Below the pieces are notes generated by a model. The model had not been told where the DNA came from. It saw only the letters and a list, made by a program, of their open reading frames with translations, and did no database searches. A DNA stretch of 64,000 nucleotides from Paracoccus albus (GTDB taxonomy: Bacteria > Pseudomonadota > Alphaproteobacteria > Rhodobacterales > Rhodobacteraceae). Where the stretch lies: NCBI RefSeq assembly GCF_027913035.1, contig NZ_CP115775.1:2254501-2318500 (forward strand). Direction: 5' to 3'. Made by a program: the position numbers and the translations under genes. This document shows, piece by piece, positions 7,868 to 17,155 of this stretch; positions within the stretch are counted from its first letter, which is position 1, and every line of letters starts with the position of its first letter.

Positions 7868-10411
7868 TCAGTCGTTTTTCTTTACTTGGGCCCGAATCGA
7901 TTCCTGCGCTGCAGCAAGCCGCGCGACGGGTACCCGGAAAGGCGAACAGGAAACGTAGTCGAGCCCGGCCCGATGACAGAAAGCAATAGATTGCGGGTTG
8001 CCACCATGCTCTCCGCAGACGGCTATCGTGATTTCCGGCTGCGCCTCGCGCGCACGGCTTGTGCCGGTCAGCAGCAACTCCCCCACACCGTCGATATCAA
8101 GGATGTGGAACGGGTCCTCATCATAGACGCCCTGTTGAACATAGGTTCCCATGAATCGCCCCGCGTCGTCGCGCGACAGCCCATAGGTCATCTGCGTCAG
8201 GTCATTTGTGCCGAAAGACAGGAAAGCCGCATGCCGGGCAATATCGCCGGAGCGCAGCGCCGCACGCGGCGTTTCAACCATGACGCCCAAACGATAGGTA
8301 AAGTCCCTGCCCGTTTCGTTCCGCACGGCAGCAGCAACGGAATCGACACGGTTCTTGACGATTTCCACCTCGCGCCGCGCACTGACAAGCGGGATCATGA
8401 TTTCGGGCACGACCGCCGCGCCTTCTGTGGCGCTTGCAATCGCTGCTTCAAAAATGGCGCGCGCCTGCATGTCGTAGATTTCGGGGACAGTAATGCCCAG
8501 CCGCACGCCGCGCATACCCAGCATCGGGTTGAATTCTGACAGCGCCTCGATCCGGCGCGACACATCGGAAATCGGCAGGTCCAGGGATTCCGCCAGCTCC
8601 CGGATGCCTTCGCGATCCTGTGGCAGGAATTCGTGCAAGGGCGGATCGAACAGCCTGATCGTGACCGGCAAGCCAGCCATGATCCGGAACAGCTCGGAAA
8701 AATCCTTACGCTGGATTGGCAGAAGCCGCGCAAGGGCGACGCGTCTGTCCTCTGGCCGGTCGGCAAAGATCATCTCGCGCATGATCGGCAGACGCATTTC
8801 GTCAAAGAACATATGTTCCGTCCGGCACAGGCCGATACCTTCCGCCCGGAACATCCGCGCTGTGCGGGCGTCCTCGGGCGTGTCGGCGTTCGCCCTGACG
8901 CCCAGTTCACGGAAGTTGTCGGCCCAGTCGAGCAACCGGTTGAAGCTATCGTCAAGCGCCGGCTCCATCATTTCCGCCACACCGGCCAAGACCTCGCCCG
9001 AGGTGCCATCGACCGTTATCTCTTCACCTTCACGGAAACGACGATCACCAACGCGCAGCTCTCGGGAACGGACGTCAATCGCGATGCCGTGGGCACCCAC
9101 GATACAAGGCAAGCCCAGACCACGCGCGATCACGGCGGCATGGCTGGTCGTGCCACCGCGTTCCGTAAGGACGGCGACCGACGCGTGCATGCCGCGAATA
9201 TCTTCGGGCGATGTTTCGCGACGCACCAGAATGCAGGATTCGCCACGCGCGGCAGCAGCCTGAGCGGCGGTCGCAGAAAAAACGATCTTGCCAGAGGCAG
9301 CACCGGGGCTTGCATCAATGCCACGCGCGATCACATCGCGTGGCGCGCGCGGGTCGGTCTGATAGTGCATGAGCTCTGAAAGCGCGCGCGGCTCTACCCG
9401 CATGACTGCCTCTGCCGGCGGAATAATATCGTCCTCTGCCAAGGCCACAGCGACCCGGACCGCAGCACGGGAAGAGCGCTGCACGCGCAGTGCGTCGATG
9501 ATCGACAATTCGCCGTCCGAGATGACAAATTCGATCTGCATTTCATCACGCAGACGGCTGCGTGCCAGGCGGCAATATTCAACGAGATCCGAAAACGCGC
9601 CCGGCGCGATTTCTTCCAGCGAAGGCCCGCGCGGATCCTTTGTCAGATACATCGTCTCGGCACCTTCGGCACGCAGACGGCCATGCATCTGCCCCCGGAA
9701 GCGACCATTGATGCCCGACACGCCGGTCACGCTGTCAATCATCTGAATGGTGCCGGAACCGCTGATGCCGGGTCCGACCGCAAGCGCCATGGCCTGCACC
9801 ACCAGCCCGAGGGGTGCATCCTCTGGCGCACCCTTTGCCTGACGCAACAGCCGCGCTGTCGGGGAATCCCACGCCCTTGCCATCGAACGCAGAACCTCGG
9901 TCAACTGACGCTTAGGGTCCTGCGGGAAATCCTCGTCCATCTCGGCACGATAGGCATCGAGTGATCGGGCCAACGCGCCCTCTCCGCTTTCGGCAAACAT
10001 GTCCGGGTCGAGGCGAGCGACGTTCACGGCGTAGGATTGCACGAAGCTGAGATATATCGCGTCAGCCGCCTCTTGCCCGCGAGCTTCAACGATCTTGCGG
10101 TGGCATTCGTCATTGATACCGACGTTCAGCACCGTTTGCGGCCCGCCCCATTCCGGCATCACCGCCGAAGGGCGCACACTGACCAGGCCGTCGCCTTTTT
10201 CGAACAGCCCGCCAAGCAGGCTGGCCTGCGGTGTCGCGCCCTGCGCCATCGCCCGCACCGCTTCGGCGGACAATGCGAATGAGGTCGGAACAGGCATGTC
10301 CATGCGAACGAGGCGCTGAAGGCATTTTGCCCGCCAACCGTGCACAGTTGTCTTGACCCCCGAGGACGGGGTGATTTCAATCAGCTCGGAATGGTCTAAC
10401 ACGCGATTCAT
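7868..10411 (-). CDS. PPDK-like PEP-utilising enzyme with a divergent ATP-binding half
   Basis: An 847-residue relative of pyruvate phosphate dikinase, which interconverts pyruvate, ATP and phosphate with PEP, AMP and pyrophosphate. The central swivelling domain keeps the phospho-histidine loop [17 protein letters not shown], and the C-terminal TIM barrel keeps [35 protein letters not shown] and the catalytic-cysteine motif VCGEHGG. The N-terminal ATP-grasp half is unusual: the glycine-rich GGKGANL-type motif is replaced by [11 protein letters not shown], and the second loop reads [19 protein letters not shown]. It may be a true PPDK or a paralogue with changed phosphoryl donor. It is divergent from selD. 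Confidence 0.8.
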   Translation of the reverse strand: MNRVLDHSELIEITPSSGVKTTVHGWRAKCLQRLVRMDMPVPTSFALSAEAVRAMAQGATPQASLLGGLFEKGDGLVSVRPSAVMPEWGGPQTVLNVGINDECHRKIVEARGQEAADAIYLSFVQSYAVNVARLDPDMFAESGEGALARSLDAYRAEMDEDFPQDPKRQLTEVLRSMARAWDSPTARLLRQAKGAPEDAPLGLVVQAMALAVGPGISGSGTIQMIDSVTGVSGINGRFRGQMHGRLRAEGAETMYLTKDPRGPSLEEIAPGAFSDLVEYCRLARSRLRDEMQIEFVISDGELSIIDALRVQRSSRAAVRVAVALAEDDIIPPAEAVMRVEPRALSELMHYQTDPRAPRDVIARGIDASPGAASGKIVFSATAAQAAAARGESCILVRRETSPEDIRGMHASVAVLTERGGTTSHAAVIARGLGLPCIVGAHGIAIDVRSRELRVGDRRFREGEEITVDGTSGEVLAGVAEMMEPALDDSFNRLLDWADNFRELGVRANADTPEDARTARMFRAEGIGLCRTEHMFFDEMRLPIMREMIFADRPEDRRVALARLLPIQRKDFSELFRIMAGLPVTIRLFDPPLHEFLPQDREGIRELAESLDLPISDVSRRIEALSEFNPMLGMRGVRLGITVPEIYDMQARAIFEAAIASATEGAAVVPEIMIPLVSARREVEIVKNRVDSVAAAVRNETGRDFTYRLGVMVETPRAALRSGDIARHAAFLSFGTNDLTQMTYGLSRDDAGRFMGTYVQQGVYDEDPFHILDIDGVGELLLTGTSRAREAQPEITIAVCGEHGGNPQSIAFCHRAGLDYVSCSPFRVPVARLAAAQESIRAQVKKND

Positions 10412-10519
10412 TACGAATGCACATTACGCATGAGCCCACAAATGCTGCAAGTGCGAGATCGTGTGCAACCCACGAAACACGCAATCCCAAGGCCGCTGGA
10501 TCACGAAGGAAGCAAAACG

Positions 10520-11545
10520 ATGAAACTGACAGAGCTTGCACATGGTGGCGGCTGCGGCTGCAAACTTGGCCCGGCCGTGCTGAGGGAGTTGCTGACTGAT
10601 CAGCCGGTCGCACAGATGTTTCCCCAGCTTCTGGTGGGCAACGCGGAATCCGATGACGCCGCCGTCTGGCAGGTGGATGACAAGACCTGCGTGATTGCGA
10701 CCACGGATTTCTTCATGCCGATGGTCGATGATCCGCGCGATTTCGGCCGGATCGCCGCAACGAATGCGATTTCGGATATTTATGCGATGGGTGGCAAACC
10801 GATCATGGCACTTGCGATCCTTGGGATGCCGATCAACGTGATGGGCCCAGAAACCATCCGCCAGATTCTTGCAGGTGGTGCCGAAATTTGTGGAGATGCC
10901 GGTATCCCGATTGCCGGCGGGCATTCCATAGATGCGCCCGAGCCGATCTATGGACTGGCAGTCATTGGCATATGCTCTCCTGAACAGGTGCGGCGAAACG
11001 GCGGCGCACAACCCGGCGACAAGCTGATTCTGACCAAGCCGGTTGGCGTCGGTATCTATTCCAACGCGATCAAGAAAGGCACCGCGACCGCCGAGGACAT
11101 TGCGGAAATGGTGAAAACCTGCACCACCCTGAACCGTATCGGGCAGGATCTGTCAGGTCACGACGGGGTTCATGCGATCACTGATGTTACCGGCTTCGGC
11201 ATTCTGGGGCATGGGCTGGAGATGGCGCGGGGTGCGGGTCTCGCGCTGAAAATCGACCGGTCCTCAATCCCGCTTCTTACTCGCGCTGCTGATTTGGCAG
11301 GCTCAGGCCACAGGACGGGCGCGAGTGACCGGAACTGGGATGCAGTAGGCCCTGACGTGCAACTGCCGGACGATATTACGGATGCCGAGCGCGATATTCT
11401 GACAGACCCGCAGACATCGGGCGGTTTGCTGGTTGCCGTTGCGGCGGACCGGGCAAATGAATTGCTTGCAGAAATTCGAAAACAACACCCGTCAGCGGCG
11501 ATCATCGGCGAGGCGGAACCGGGCGAAGGTCTGATCGTCGTCTAG
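10520..11545 (+). CDS. selD: Selenide, water dikinase (selenophosphate synthase)
   Basis: SelD makes selenophosphate from selenide and ATP, the selenium donor for selenocysteine and 2-selenouridine in tRNA. The 341-residue protein carries the catalytic loop [11 protein letters not shown], with Cys rather than Sec at the active position, then [27 protein letters not shown] ATP-binding elements, [14 protein letters not shown] and [11 protein letters not shown] chose ATG 10520 ([11 protein letters not shown]), with AAGGA about ten bases upstream. An earlier in-frame ATG adds 30 unconserved residues. No selA, selB or mnmH is adjacent, so the selenium route used cannot be read from this window. 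Confidence 0.95.
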   Translation: MKLTELAHGGGCGCKLGPAVLRELLTDQPVAQMFPQLLVGNAESDDAAVWQVDDKTCVIATTDFFMPMVDDPRDFGRIAATNAISDIYAMGGKPIMALAILGMPINVMGPETIRQILAGGAEICGDAGIPIAGGHSIDAPEPIYGLAVIGICSPEQVRRNGGAQPGDKLILTKPVGVGIYSNAIKKGTATAEDIAEMVKTCTTLNRIGQDLSGHDGVHAITDVTGFGILGHGLEMARGAGLALKIDRSSIPLLTRAADLAGSGHRTGASDRNWDAVGPDVQLPDDITDAERDILTDPQTSGGLLVAVAADRANELLAEIRKQHPSAAIIGEAEPGEGLIVV

Positions 11546-11549
11546 GAAA

Positions 11550-11580
11550 AAGGCGGCACGCCAGGGTGCCGCCTTCTGTA
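11550..11580. terminator. Terminator between selD and the convergent lipoprotein gene
   Basis: A ten-base-pair stem, AAGGCGGCAC (11550-11559) with GTGCCGCCTT (11566-11575), lies eight bases after the selD stop. A-rich bases precede it and TT follows, so it can work for both convergent genes. Confidence 0.8.
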
Positions 11581-11597
11581 AACTTAACGCATTAAAA

Positions 11598-12050
11598 TCA
11601 GGACGCGCCGGGGCAGCGATAATAGCGCAGGCCGACGCCGTCTTCTTCCATTTGCAGGATCCCGGGCGACAGACGAAGCAGAACCAGACGCTCGAAGGCC
11701 TGGCCTTCACCGCCGCAAGATAGCCGAACTTCGGCTGCATCACCTTTGGTTGTGCTATCAACAGCGGTGCATTGCGATTCGTAGAACTGGAAGCGGCTGC
11801 CCTGAATGCTCAGCGCGCCTTCGCTGGCTGATTGACCACACTCTGTCGAGCGTAGATTATACGAGCCGTTCAGCGTATTTGCCGGGTCGACCACACCAGA
11901 GGCTTCTTCTGGCGCTGCCGGGGCAATCGTTTCCTCGACCATAAGGTCAGCCTCGGCGCGGCTGATCGGCTCTTCTTCAATCGGCATACAGGCCGCGATG
12001 CTCAACGTGGCAATGGCACTGGCAGCACCCAGAATAACGAAACGCTTCAT
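11598..12050 (-). CDS. Small lipoprotein of unknown function
   Basis: A 150-residue exported lipoprotein. The N-terminus MKRFVILGAASAIATLSIAAC is a type II signal peptide with lipobox SIAAC (Cys21), so the mature protein should be acylated and membrane-held. An acidic Ala/Glu-rich linker follows (about 25-55), then a small domain with four cysteines in the patterns STECGQS, ESQCTA, LSCGGEG and YYRCPGAS, which could form two disulfides. I do not recognise the family. It lies 33 bases after the M3 peptidase start in divergent order, converges on selD and has AGGAGGACAG before its ATG. Confidence 0.8.
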   Translation of the reverse strand: MKRFVILGAASAIATLSIAACMPIEEEPISRAEADLMVEETIAPAAPEEASGVVDPANTLNGSYNLRSTECGQSASEGALSIQGSRFQFYESQCTAVDSTTKGDAAEVRLSCGGEGQAFERLVLLRLSPGILQMEEDGVGLRYYRCPGAS

Positions 12051-12083
12051 TCTGTCCTCCTTGTTTGACTGGGGCCGCGGTCC

Positions 12084-14108
12084 TCAAATCAAGCCGCGCC
12101 CTTTCAACAAAGGCTCAACACCCGGCATTCGTTCCCTGAAATTGATCCAAAGTTGATCAGCTGGTGCTGATCCACCCCTTGACAAGATCTCTTCCTCAAG
12201 CCGTCGGGCCGTCTCAGGATCAAAAATATCCCCGGCCTCGCGGAACGCTTCGAACGCATCGGCGTCCATAACTTCGGACCAGAGGTACGAGTAATATCCG
12301 GCCGAATAGCCGTCGCCGGAAAAGACATGACCAAAATGCGGGGTGGCGTGGCGCATCGGGATGGCAGCGGGCGCGCCCAGCCCTGTCAGAATTTCTGCCT
12401 GCCTCGACATGGGGTCGGCTGGCGGAGTGCCACGGTGGAACGCCAGATCGACGAGCGCACTTTCAAGATATTCCAGTGTCGAAAAACCCTGATCGGCGTT
12501 CCCCGCCGCGATGATCCGGTCACGCAGGTCGGCGGGCAAAGGCGCATTTGTGTCAGCATGGCGGGCGTGTTCATCCAGCACTTCGGGCTGATCCAGCCAG
12601 TGCTCATACAACTGGCTGGGCAATTCGACGAAATCGCGCGCAACCGATGTGCCCGAAATAGAGGGCCAGCGGACGTCTGAAAGGATGTGGTGCAAGGCAT
12701 GACCGAATTCATGGAACAGCGTTTTTGCGTCGTCCCATGAAAGGAAGGCATTGGCGCCTTCTGACGAGGGAGGTGTGAAGTTGCAGACATTGACCACAAT
12801 CGCGCACTGCCCGTCGCCGATTTTATGCTGGTAGCGCAATGCGCTGCACCACGCACCAGAACGCTTTGACGGTCGCGCGAAATAGTCGCCGAGGAAAATG
12901 GCCATTTCCTTGCCATCGCGCATGATCCGCCATGCTCTGACGTCCGGTGACCAAAGCGGTGCCTCAAACGGTTCGAATGTCAGTCCGAACAAGCGGTTAG
13001 ACACATCGAACGCAGCGGCCAGCATTGCATCGAGTGTGAGGTAGGGCTTGACCTCCGCCTCATCCAGATCGTGCTCCTGCCGACGCTTTCTGCCCGCATA
13101 ATAGCGCCAGTCCCAAGGCGCGAGCGCGGCGTTGATACCGTCTTGCTGCATCATGGCTGATAGTTCGGCGCTGTCCTGCTCGACGCGCTTTTCGGCGGCT
13201 TGCCATACCTCCGTCAGCAGTTCCTCAACCCGCTCTGGGCTACCGGCCATTTCGGTTTCAAGCTTGTATGCCGCGAAGTCTTCATAGCCCAGCAATCGTG
13301 CACGTTCATGGCGCAGCGACAGGATTTCTGCGACAATCGCGGTGTTGTCCGTTTCTTCGCCGCCTGCCCCTTCACCAGAACCACGCGCAACCCATGCGCG
13401 CCACGCGATCTCGCGCAGGTCCCTGTCATCCGAATATTCCAGGAATGGCGTGATCAGCGACCTGTTCAGCGTGACAACCTGCCCGCTGCTCCCACGTTCC
13501 TTCGCGGCGGCACGCATTGCAGAGATCAGCCAATCGGGCAGCCCGGCAAGCTGTTCATCACCAACGGCCATGACGAAGTCGCGTTCATCCGCCAGCACAT
13601 TCTGGCCGAACTGCGTGTACAGCACGGCAAGACGGGACCGGATGTCAGCCATCCGGTCACGGTCCATGCCAGTCAGGCCTGCGCCCGAACGGCGAAAATC
13701 GCGCATTGCAAGTTCAGTGATCCGCCGATCTTCCGGGTCCAGATTATCGGCTCCTTCCCAGACCTTCGCCACACGGTCATAAAGCCTCTTATCCATACCA
13801 ACCTTGCTGCCATGTGCCGCAAGCATCGGCGCGAACTCTCTGCTAAGCTCCTCCCGGCGGTCGTTGGAGGCCACGCCGGTCAGCGTGTAAAACACGGCGC
13901 AGACATTGTTCAGTGGCTGCTCTGCCGTTTCAAGCGCGGCGACCGTGTTCTCAAAACTTGCGGGTTCGGGATTGGCGGCAATCGACTCTATCGCTGCATC
14001 CGCTTCGGCCAGCGTGGCTTTCATGGCCGGCGCAAAGTCATCGTCCCCGATCAGGTCAAAGCGCGGCAAGCCGAATTGTCCGGTCCAGTCGGTCAGTTCA
14101 CGATTCAT
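12084..14108 (-). CDS. M3 family metallopeptidase (Dcp/oligopeptidase A type)
   Basis: A 674-residue cytosolic zinc peptidase of family M3, which degrades short peptides. The zinc site is LFHEFGHALHH (HExxH), with the third ligand expected in the downstream helix. Other family segments are the N-terminal FDLIGDDDFAPAM, the helical bundle, GDYFARPSKRSGAWC and YYSYLWSEVMDADAFEAF. No signal peptide is present. Length and N-terminus fit peptidyl-dipeptidase Dcp or oligopeptidase A equally well, so no symbol is given. It follows the MoeB-like gene with a gap of 23 bases and is probably in the same operon. A second M3 enzyme of the PepF branch lies at 33584-35407. Confidence 0.9.
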   Translation of the reverse strand: MNRELTDWTGQFGLPRFDLIGDDDFAPAMKATLAEADAAIESIAANPEPASFENTVAALETAEQPLNNVCAVFYTLTGVASNDRREELSREFAPMLAAHGSKVGMDKRLYDRVAKVWEGADNLDPEDRRITELAMRDFRRSGAGLTGMDRDRMADIRSRLAVLYTQFGQNVLADERDFVMAVGDEQLAGLPDWLISAMRAAAKERGSSGQVVTLNRSLITPFLEYSDDRDLREIAWRAWVARGSGEGAGGEETDNTAIVAEILSLRHERARLLGYEDFAAYKLETEMAGSPERVEELLTEVWQAAEKRVEQDSAELSAMMQQDGINAALAPWDWRYYAGRKRRQEHDLDEAEVKPYLTLDAMLAAAFDVSNRLFGLTFEPFEAPLWSPDVRAWRIMRDGKEMAIFLGDYFARPSKRSGAWCSALRYQHKIGDGQCAIVVNVCNFTPPSSEGANAFLSWDDAKTLFHEFGHALHHILSDVRWPSISGTSVARDFVELPSQLYEHWLDQPEVLDEHARHADTNAPLPADLRDRIIAAGNADQGFSTLEYLESALVDLAFHRGTPPADPMSRQAEILTGLGAPAAIPMRHATPHFGHVFSGDGYSAGYYSYLWSEVMDADAFEAFREAGDIFDPETARRLEEEILSRGGSAPADQLWINFRERMPGVEPLLKGRGLI

Positions 14109-14131
14109 GGCAAATCTCCTTTGCGGGAAAT

Positions 14132-15229
14132 CTATGCCTCGTGTGGGCGGGCTTCCACCCCGGAACAGACCGGGCAGTCAGGACGCCGTTTGACGGAGAT
14201 GCTGCGCGTCTCACCATAGAGGCCATCATAGATCATCATTTTGCCGGTCATGCCCTCGCCAGCACCGGTTATATACTTGATCGCCTCAAGCGCCATCATG
14301 GAGCCGATGACACCCGGCAAGGGACCAACCACGCCTGCCTCGGCACAGGGCAGCGCCAGCCCCGGCGCCGGTTGTTCAGGGAAAACGCAGGCGAAGCAGG
14401 GACCGCCGGAACTTGGATCATAGGTCGCCAATTGCCCTTCCCACTGCGATATTGCCCCCGCAATCAGTGGCACACCCGCAGCGACGCAGGCTGCGTTAAT
14501 GGCGGCGCGCTCGGAAAAGCTGTCCGTGCCATCGAGCACGATATCAAACTTACCAATCAGGGACTCATCCTGATCTGTGATGCGGCGGCGCGTTGCCTCG
14601 ACATTGATCAACGGGTTCAGCGCACGCAGCGCCTCTGCCGCAGCCAGTCCTTTGGGGCGTCCTGTGTCAGTCGTGCGATAGATGATCTGGCGTTGCAGGT
14701 TCGACAGGCTGACGGTATCGGGATCGGCGATATTTATGCGCCCGACACCCGCGCCCGCCAGATATAGCGCCGCCGGGGCACCAAGCCCCCCTGCCCCGAC
14801 GATCAGGACGGATGCGTCGCGCAACTTCTGCTGGCCCGGTCCGCCAATTTCACGAAGCACAATGTGGCGCGCGTAACGCTCCACAGCCGCGTCCTGTTCG
14901 GAGTCCGGCGCTTGCAGCCTGGCACCTTCCGACCCTGTCATGCCGGGTGCCGCTTGCGCGCCCCCCAAATTGGCGCCAACGCGGGCCCGAATCGCCCCGA
15001 CGAGCGAGGCGTAACCGAGTCCGAGTCCCAACGCCACGCCAAGCGCCAGCCAACTGCGCACATCGAGCGTTCCGAACGCTTTGAATTCAGAGGCGGGCGC
15101 CGCCAGCATCAGTGCCAGCACGATCAGCCATATCAGGAAAAGCCCGGCAAGGACGCGCAGTATGCCCCAACCCATCAGCCACGCTGCGGCAACAATGCTG
15201 AGCAGGCAAAGGGGCAGAAGCAGCGCCAA
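14132..15229 (-). CDS. Membrane-anchored MoeB/ThiF/HesA-family adenylyltransferase
   Basis: An E1-like enzyme that would adenylate the C-terminus of a small sulfur-carrier protein such as MoaD or ThiS. The catalytic domain starts near residue 118 (YARHIVLREIGGPGQQKL) and has the nucleotide loop GAGGLG (145-150), DTVSLSNLQRQ, DGTDSF, zinc cysteines 278/281 and 352/355 (CPVC), and Cys295 in PCAEAGVVGPLPG. The first 80 residues hold about three hydrophobic segments (1-20, 24-45, 58-80), so it should sit in the membrane facing the cytosol. MoeB and ThiF themselves are soluble. The start is TTG, two bases after the dut stop, behind GGGGG. The substrate protein is not nearby. Confidence 0.85.
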   Translation of the reverse strand: MALLLPLCLLSIVAAAWLMGWGILRVLAGLFLIWLIVLALMLAAPASEFKAFGTLDVRSWLALGVALGLGLGYASLVGAIRARVGANLGGAQAAPGMTGSEGARLQAPDSEQDAAVERYARHIVLREIGGPGQQKLRDASVLIVGAGGLGAPAALYLAGAGVGRINIADPDTVSLSNLQRQIIYRTTDTGRPKGLAAAEALRALNPLINVEATRRRITDQDESLIGKFDIVLDGTDSFSERAAINAACVAAGVPLIAGAISQWEGQLATYDPSSGGPCFACVFPEQPAPGLALPCAEAGVVGPLPGVIGSMMALEAIKYITGAGEGMTGKMMIYDGLYGETRSISVKRRPDCPVCSGVEARPHEA

Positions 15230-15231
15230 CC

Positions 15232-15687
15232 CTACCCCCTGCCCGTAGAGCCGAAGCCGCCCGTGCCTCGCGCGGTCTCTTCCAGCGTTGCGGTCTCAGT
15301 GAACCGAGCCTGCACGACCGGGGCGACGACAATTTGCGCGACGCGATCCCCGTGGCTGATGACAAGCGGCTTATCTGACAGATTTATCGCGATCACACCG
15401 ACCGGACCGCGATAGTCCGAATCGATCGTGCCGACGCCATTGACCATCGCCAGACCGTCGCGCAGCGCAGCACCAGAGCGGGCCCTTATCTGCACCTCGA
15501 ACCCCGGCGGAATCTGCATCTTCAATCCCGTCGGGATCAGTTTCCGCTCCATCGGGGCGAGGGTCATCTGCCCCCCGCCTAGATCGGCGCGCAGATCGGC
15601 GCCAGCGGCGCCAGCAGTCTCGTAGCCGGGCAGTGGCAGCGAGGCATCCGCGCCCTCGGCTCTGAGAATAAGAATTTCTGGTTCCAT
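15232..15687 (-). CDS. dut: dUTP diphosphatase (dUTPase)
   Basis: A trimeric dUTPase that hydrolyses dUTP to dUMP, keeping uracil out of DNA and feeding ThyA. The 151-residue length is typical. The five family motifs are visible: AGADLRAD, ARSGAALRDGL, the uracil-binding GTIDSDYRGPVGV with catalytic Asp, GDRVAQIV and the C-terminal GTGGFGSTGRG, which closes over the active site. It lies downstream of infC but behind a terminator and heads the unit dut - MoeB-like - M3 peptidase. Confidence 0.97.
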   Translation of the reverse strand: MEPEILILRAEGADASLPLPGYETAGAAGADLRADLGGGQMTLAPMERKLIPTGLKMQIPPGFEVQIRARSGAALRDGLAMVNGVGTIDSDYRGPVGVIAINLSDKPLVISHGDRVAQIVVAPVVQARFTETATLEETARGTGGFGSTGRG

Positions 15688-15690
15688 CCG

Positions 15691-15715
15691 AAGAAAAGGC
15701 CGCCCGAAGGCGGCC
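15691..15715 (-). terminator. Intrinsic terminator of infC
   Basis: On the minus strand a perfect seven-base-pair GC stem (GGCCGCC / GGCGGCC, 15698-15715) closes a TTCG tetraloop and is followed by TTTTCTTC. It lies 22 bases after the infC stop and just before the dut start, so it limits read-through into dut. Confidence 0.85.
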
Positions 15716-15737
15716 CCCTTTTACTATCTGATCAAGC

Positions 15738-16280
15738 CTATTTCGGCGCGATCATCATGACCATCTGCCGGCCTTCCAGCTTCGGCATATTCTCGATCTT
15801 TCCGGCTTCACCCACATCATCGCGGACGCGGTTCAACAGGTCCACACCCAGATCCTGGTGCGCCATTTCACGGCCACGAAAGCGTAGCGTGACTTTGACC
15901 TTGTCGCCGGCCTCAAGGAATTTCATCACGTTGCGCATCTTCACGTCGTAGTCATGCGTGTCGGTGCCGGGACGGAATTTCACTTCCTTAATGTCGATAA
16001 TTTTCTGCTTCTTACGCGCCTCGGCCTCGCGCTTTTGCTGTTCATATTTGAACTTGCCGAGGTCCATGATCTTGCAGACGGGCGGGGTCGCGTTCGGCGA
16101 GATCTCGACAAGATCGAGACCGGCTTCCTGCGCCATCTCCAGCCCGCGCGCGGGCGAGACGACGCCGACATTTTCACCATCCGCCCCGATCAGGCGGATT
16201 TCGGCGACACGAATTCGTTCATTGACTCGGGGACCGGAGTCACGGTTTGGGGGCGGCGCATTATGTGGACGACGAGCTAT
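15738..16280 (-). CDS. infC: Translation initiation factor IF-3, probable ATA start
   Basis: IF-3 binds the 30S subunit, blocks premature 50S joining and checks start codons. The first ATG in frame (16136) would give only 132 residues and delete much of the N-domain. Reading upstream in frame gives [20 protein letters not shown], then [20 protein letters not shown], a standard IF-3 N-domain. The start is then ATA at 16280, with AAGGA eight bases upstream, giving 180 residues. The C-domain has [25 protein letters not shown] and [17 protein letters not shown]. Rare start codons on infC are known (AUU in E. coli) and allow IF-3 to repress its own translation. The same autoregulation is inferred here. 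Confidence 0.93.
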   Translation of the reverse strand: MARRPHNAPPPNRDSGPRVNERIRVAEIRLIGADGENVGVVSPARGLEMAQEAGLDLVEISPNATPPVCKIMDLGKFKYEQQKREAEARKKQKIIDIKEVKFRPGTDTHDYDVKMRNVMKFLEAGDKVKVTLRFRGREMAHQDLGVDLLNRVRDDVGEAGKIENMPKLEGRQMVMMIAPK

Positions 16281-16318
16281 GGTCGGATTCCTTTTATGGA
16301 TTCGAGTGAATGGGCGGC

Positions 16319-16347
16319 AAACTATGCAGTTGCGCCCTGCTATTCAA
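16319..16347 (-). promoter_or_regulatory. Possible promoter of infC
   Basis: On the minus strand, TTGAAT (16342-16347) and TAGTTT (16319-16324) are separated by 17 bases and lie about 40 bases upstream of the ATA start. The -35 box is fair and the -10 box is weak. Confidence 0.3.
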
Positions 16348-16435
16348 CCAGATTCGCCACTTTCGGGTTCCATTCGCGGGGTTTCCGCAAGTCGAGGCAT
16401 GTGGCAAGAAACAGACAACCGGCAGAGAGACGTGA

Positions 16436-17155
16436 ATGAACAGAACAGTCGCAATCATAATTGCCGCCCTCGCTGTCATATGCGCGGGTTGGTGGGGCCT
16501 TTCTCGAGTGAATCCTCCCGAACAGGAGGTTTCCGAAGAGACGATGCCAGAAAATGAGCCTGCCGAAACAACGCCTGCTCAGACCGAAGACGCGGCGGAA
16601 GAGGCGCATTTGCCTTTGCCCGAAGATATCGCGCCTACACGGGAAGAGCCGGAAGTAGCTGTCGAGCCTGTTCAGACCCCGGCACCGCAGGACGCGGAAT
16701 TGCCGCCAGAGACGGGCTCTCAGATGGCGCAGGAAACAGAATCCGTCGCTGAGGCCGCCATTGCAGCCGCAGATGCACGCGCCGAGGAAGAAGCGGCCGA
16801 GCGGGCACAGATGCTGGCACAACAGGCCGCACAGGAAGAACTGGCAGAGGCGCTTTCGCCTTTCATGACTGTTCAGGCGTTCTCGGCCCCATCGATTCGT
16901 GCGGCGATATCCGCCCTGCCGCCGAGTGATGATCCGATGATCACCCAGGCACGCGCAGATATCGTCGCAGAGATTGAAGCGATCCTTCAAGACGCTGACG
17001 ACGCCGAAAGATCGTCTTCAGCGCCCGCGCCTGTGTCCGGCGATGCTGCAGAAGCGACGGAGCAGGTCGCTGCGCCCGCAGAAACCGATACCGAGACGGC
17101 AGCGGAGCCTTTTGACCCCGCGCTTTATATCAACCGAATAGAGCAGCTGTTCTGA
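16436..17155 (+). CDS. Membrane-anchored acidic low-complexity protein
   Basis: A 239-residue protein with one N-terminal membrane anchor (VAIIIAALAVICAGWWGL, about 5-22), then a long Glu/Ala/Pro-rich acidic stretch with a probable helical or coiled segment (EAAIAAADARAEEEAAERAQ). Short ordered-looking patches at about 140-185 (FMTVQAFSAPSIRAAISALP) and at the C-terminus (FDPALYINRIEQLF) are the best candidates for binding sites. No family is recognised. It shares a base with the next gene (stop/start TGATG at 17153-17157), so the two are translationally coupled and may act together. Confidence 0.75.
   Translation: MNRTVAIIIAALAVICAGWWGLSRVNPPEQEVSEETMPENEPAETTPAQTEDAAEEAHLPLPEDIAPTREEPEVAVEPVQTPAPQDAELPPETGSQMAQETESVAEAAIAAADARAEEEAAERAQMLAQQAAQEELAEALSPFMTVQAFSAPSIRAAISALPPSDDPMITQARADIVAEIEAILQDADDAERSSSAPAPVSGDAAEATEQVAAPAETDTETAAEPFDPALYINRIEQLF

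Noticed and set aside
10412..10519. A tRNA-like or selenocysteine tRNA gene upstream of selD
   Set aside because: No tRNA acceptor, T-loop or CCA pattern could be built. The region is just a leader.
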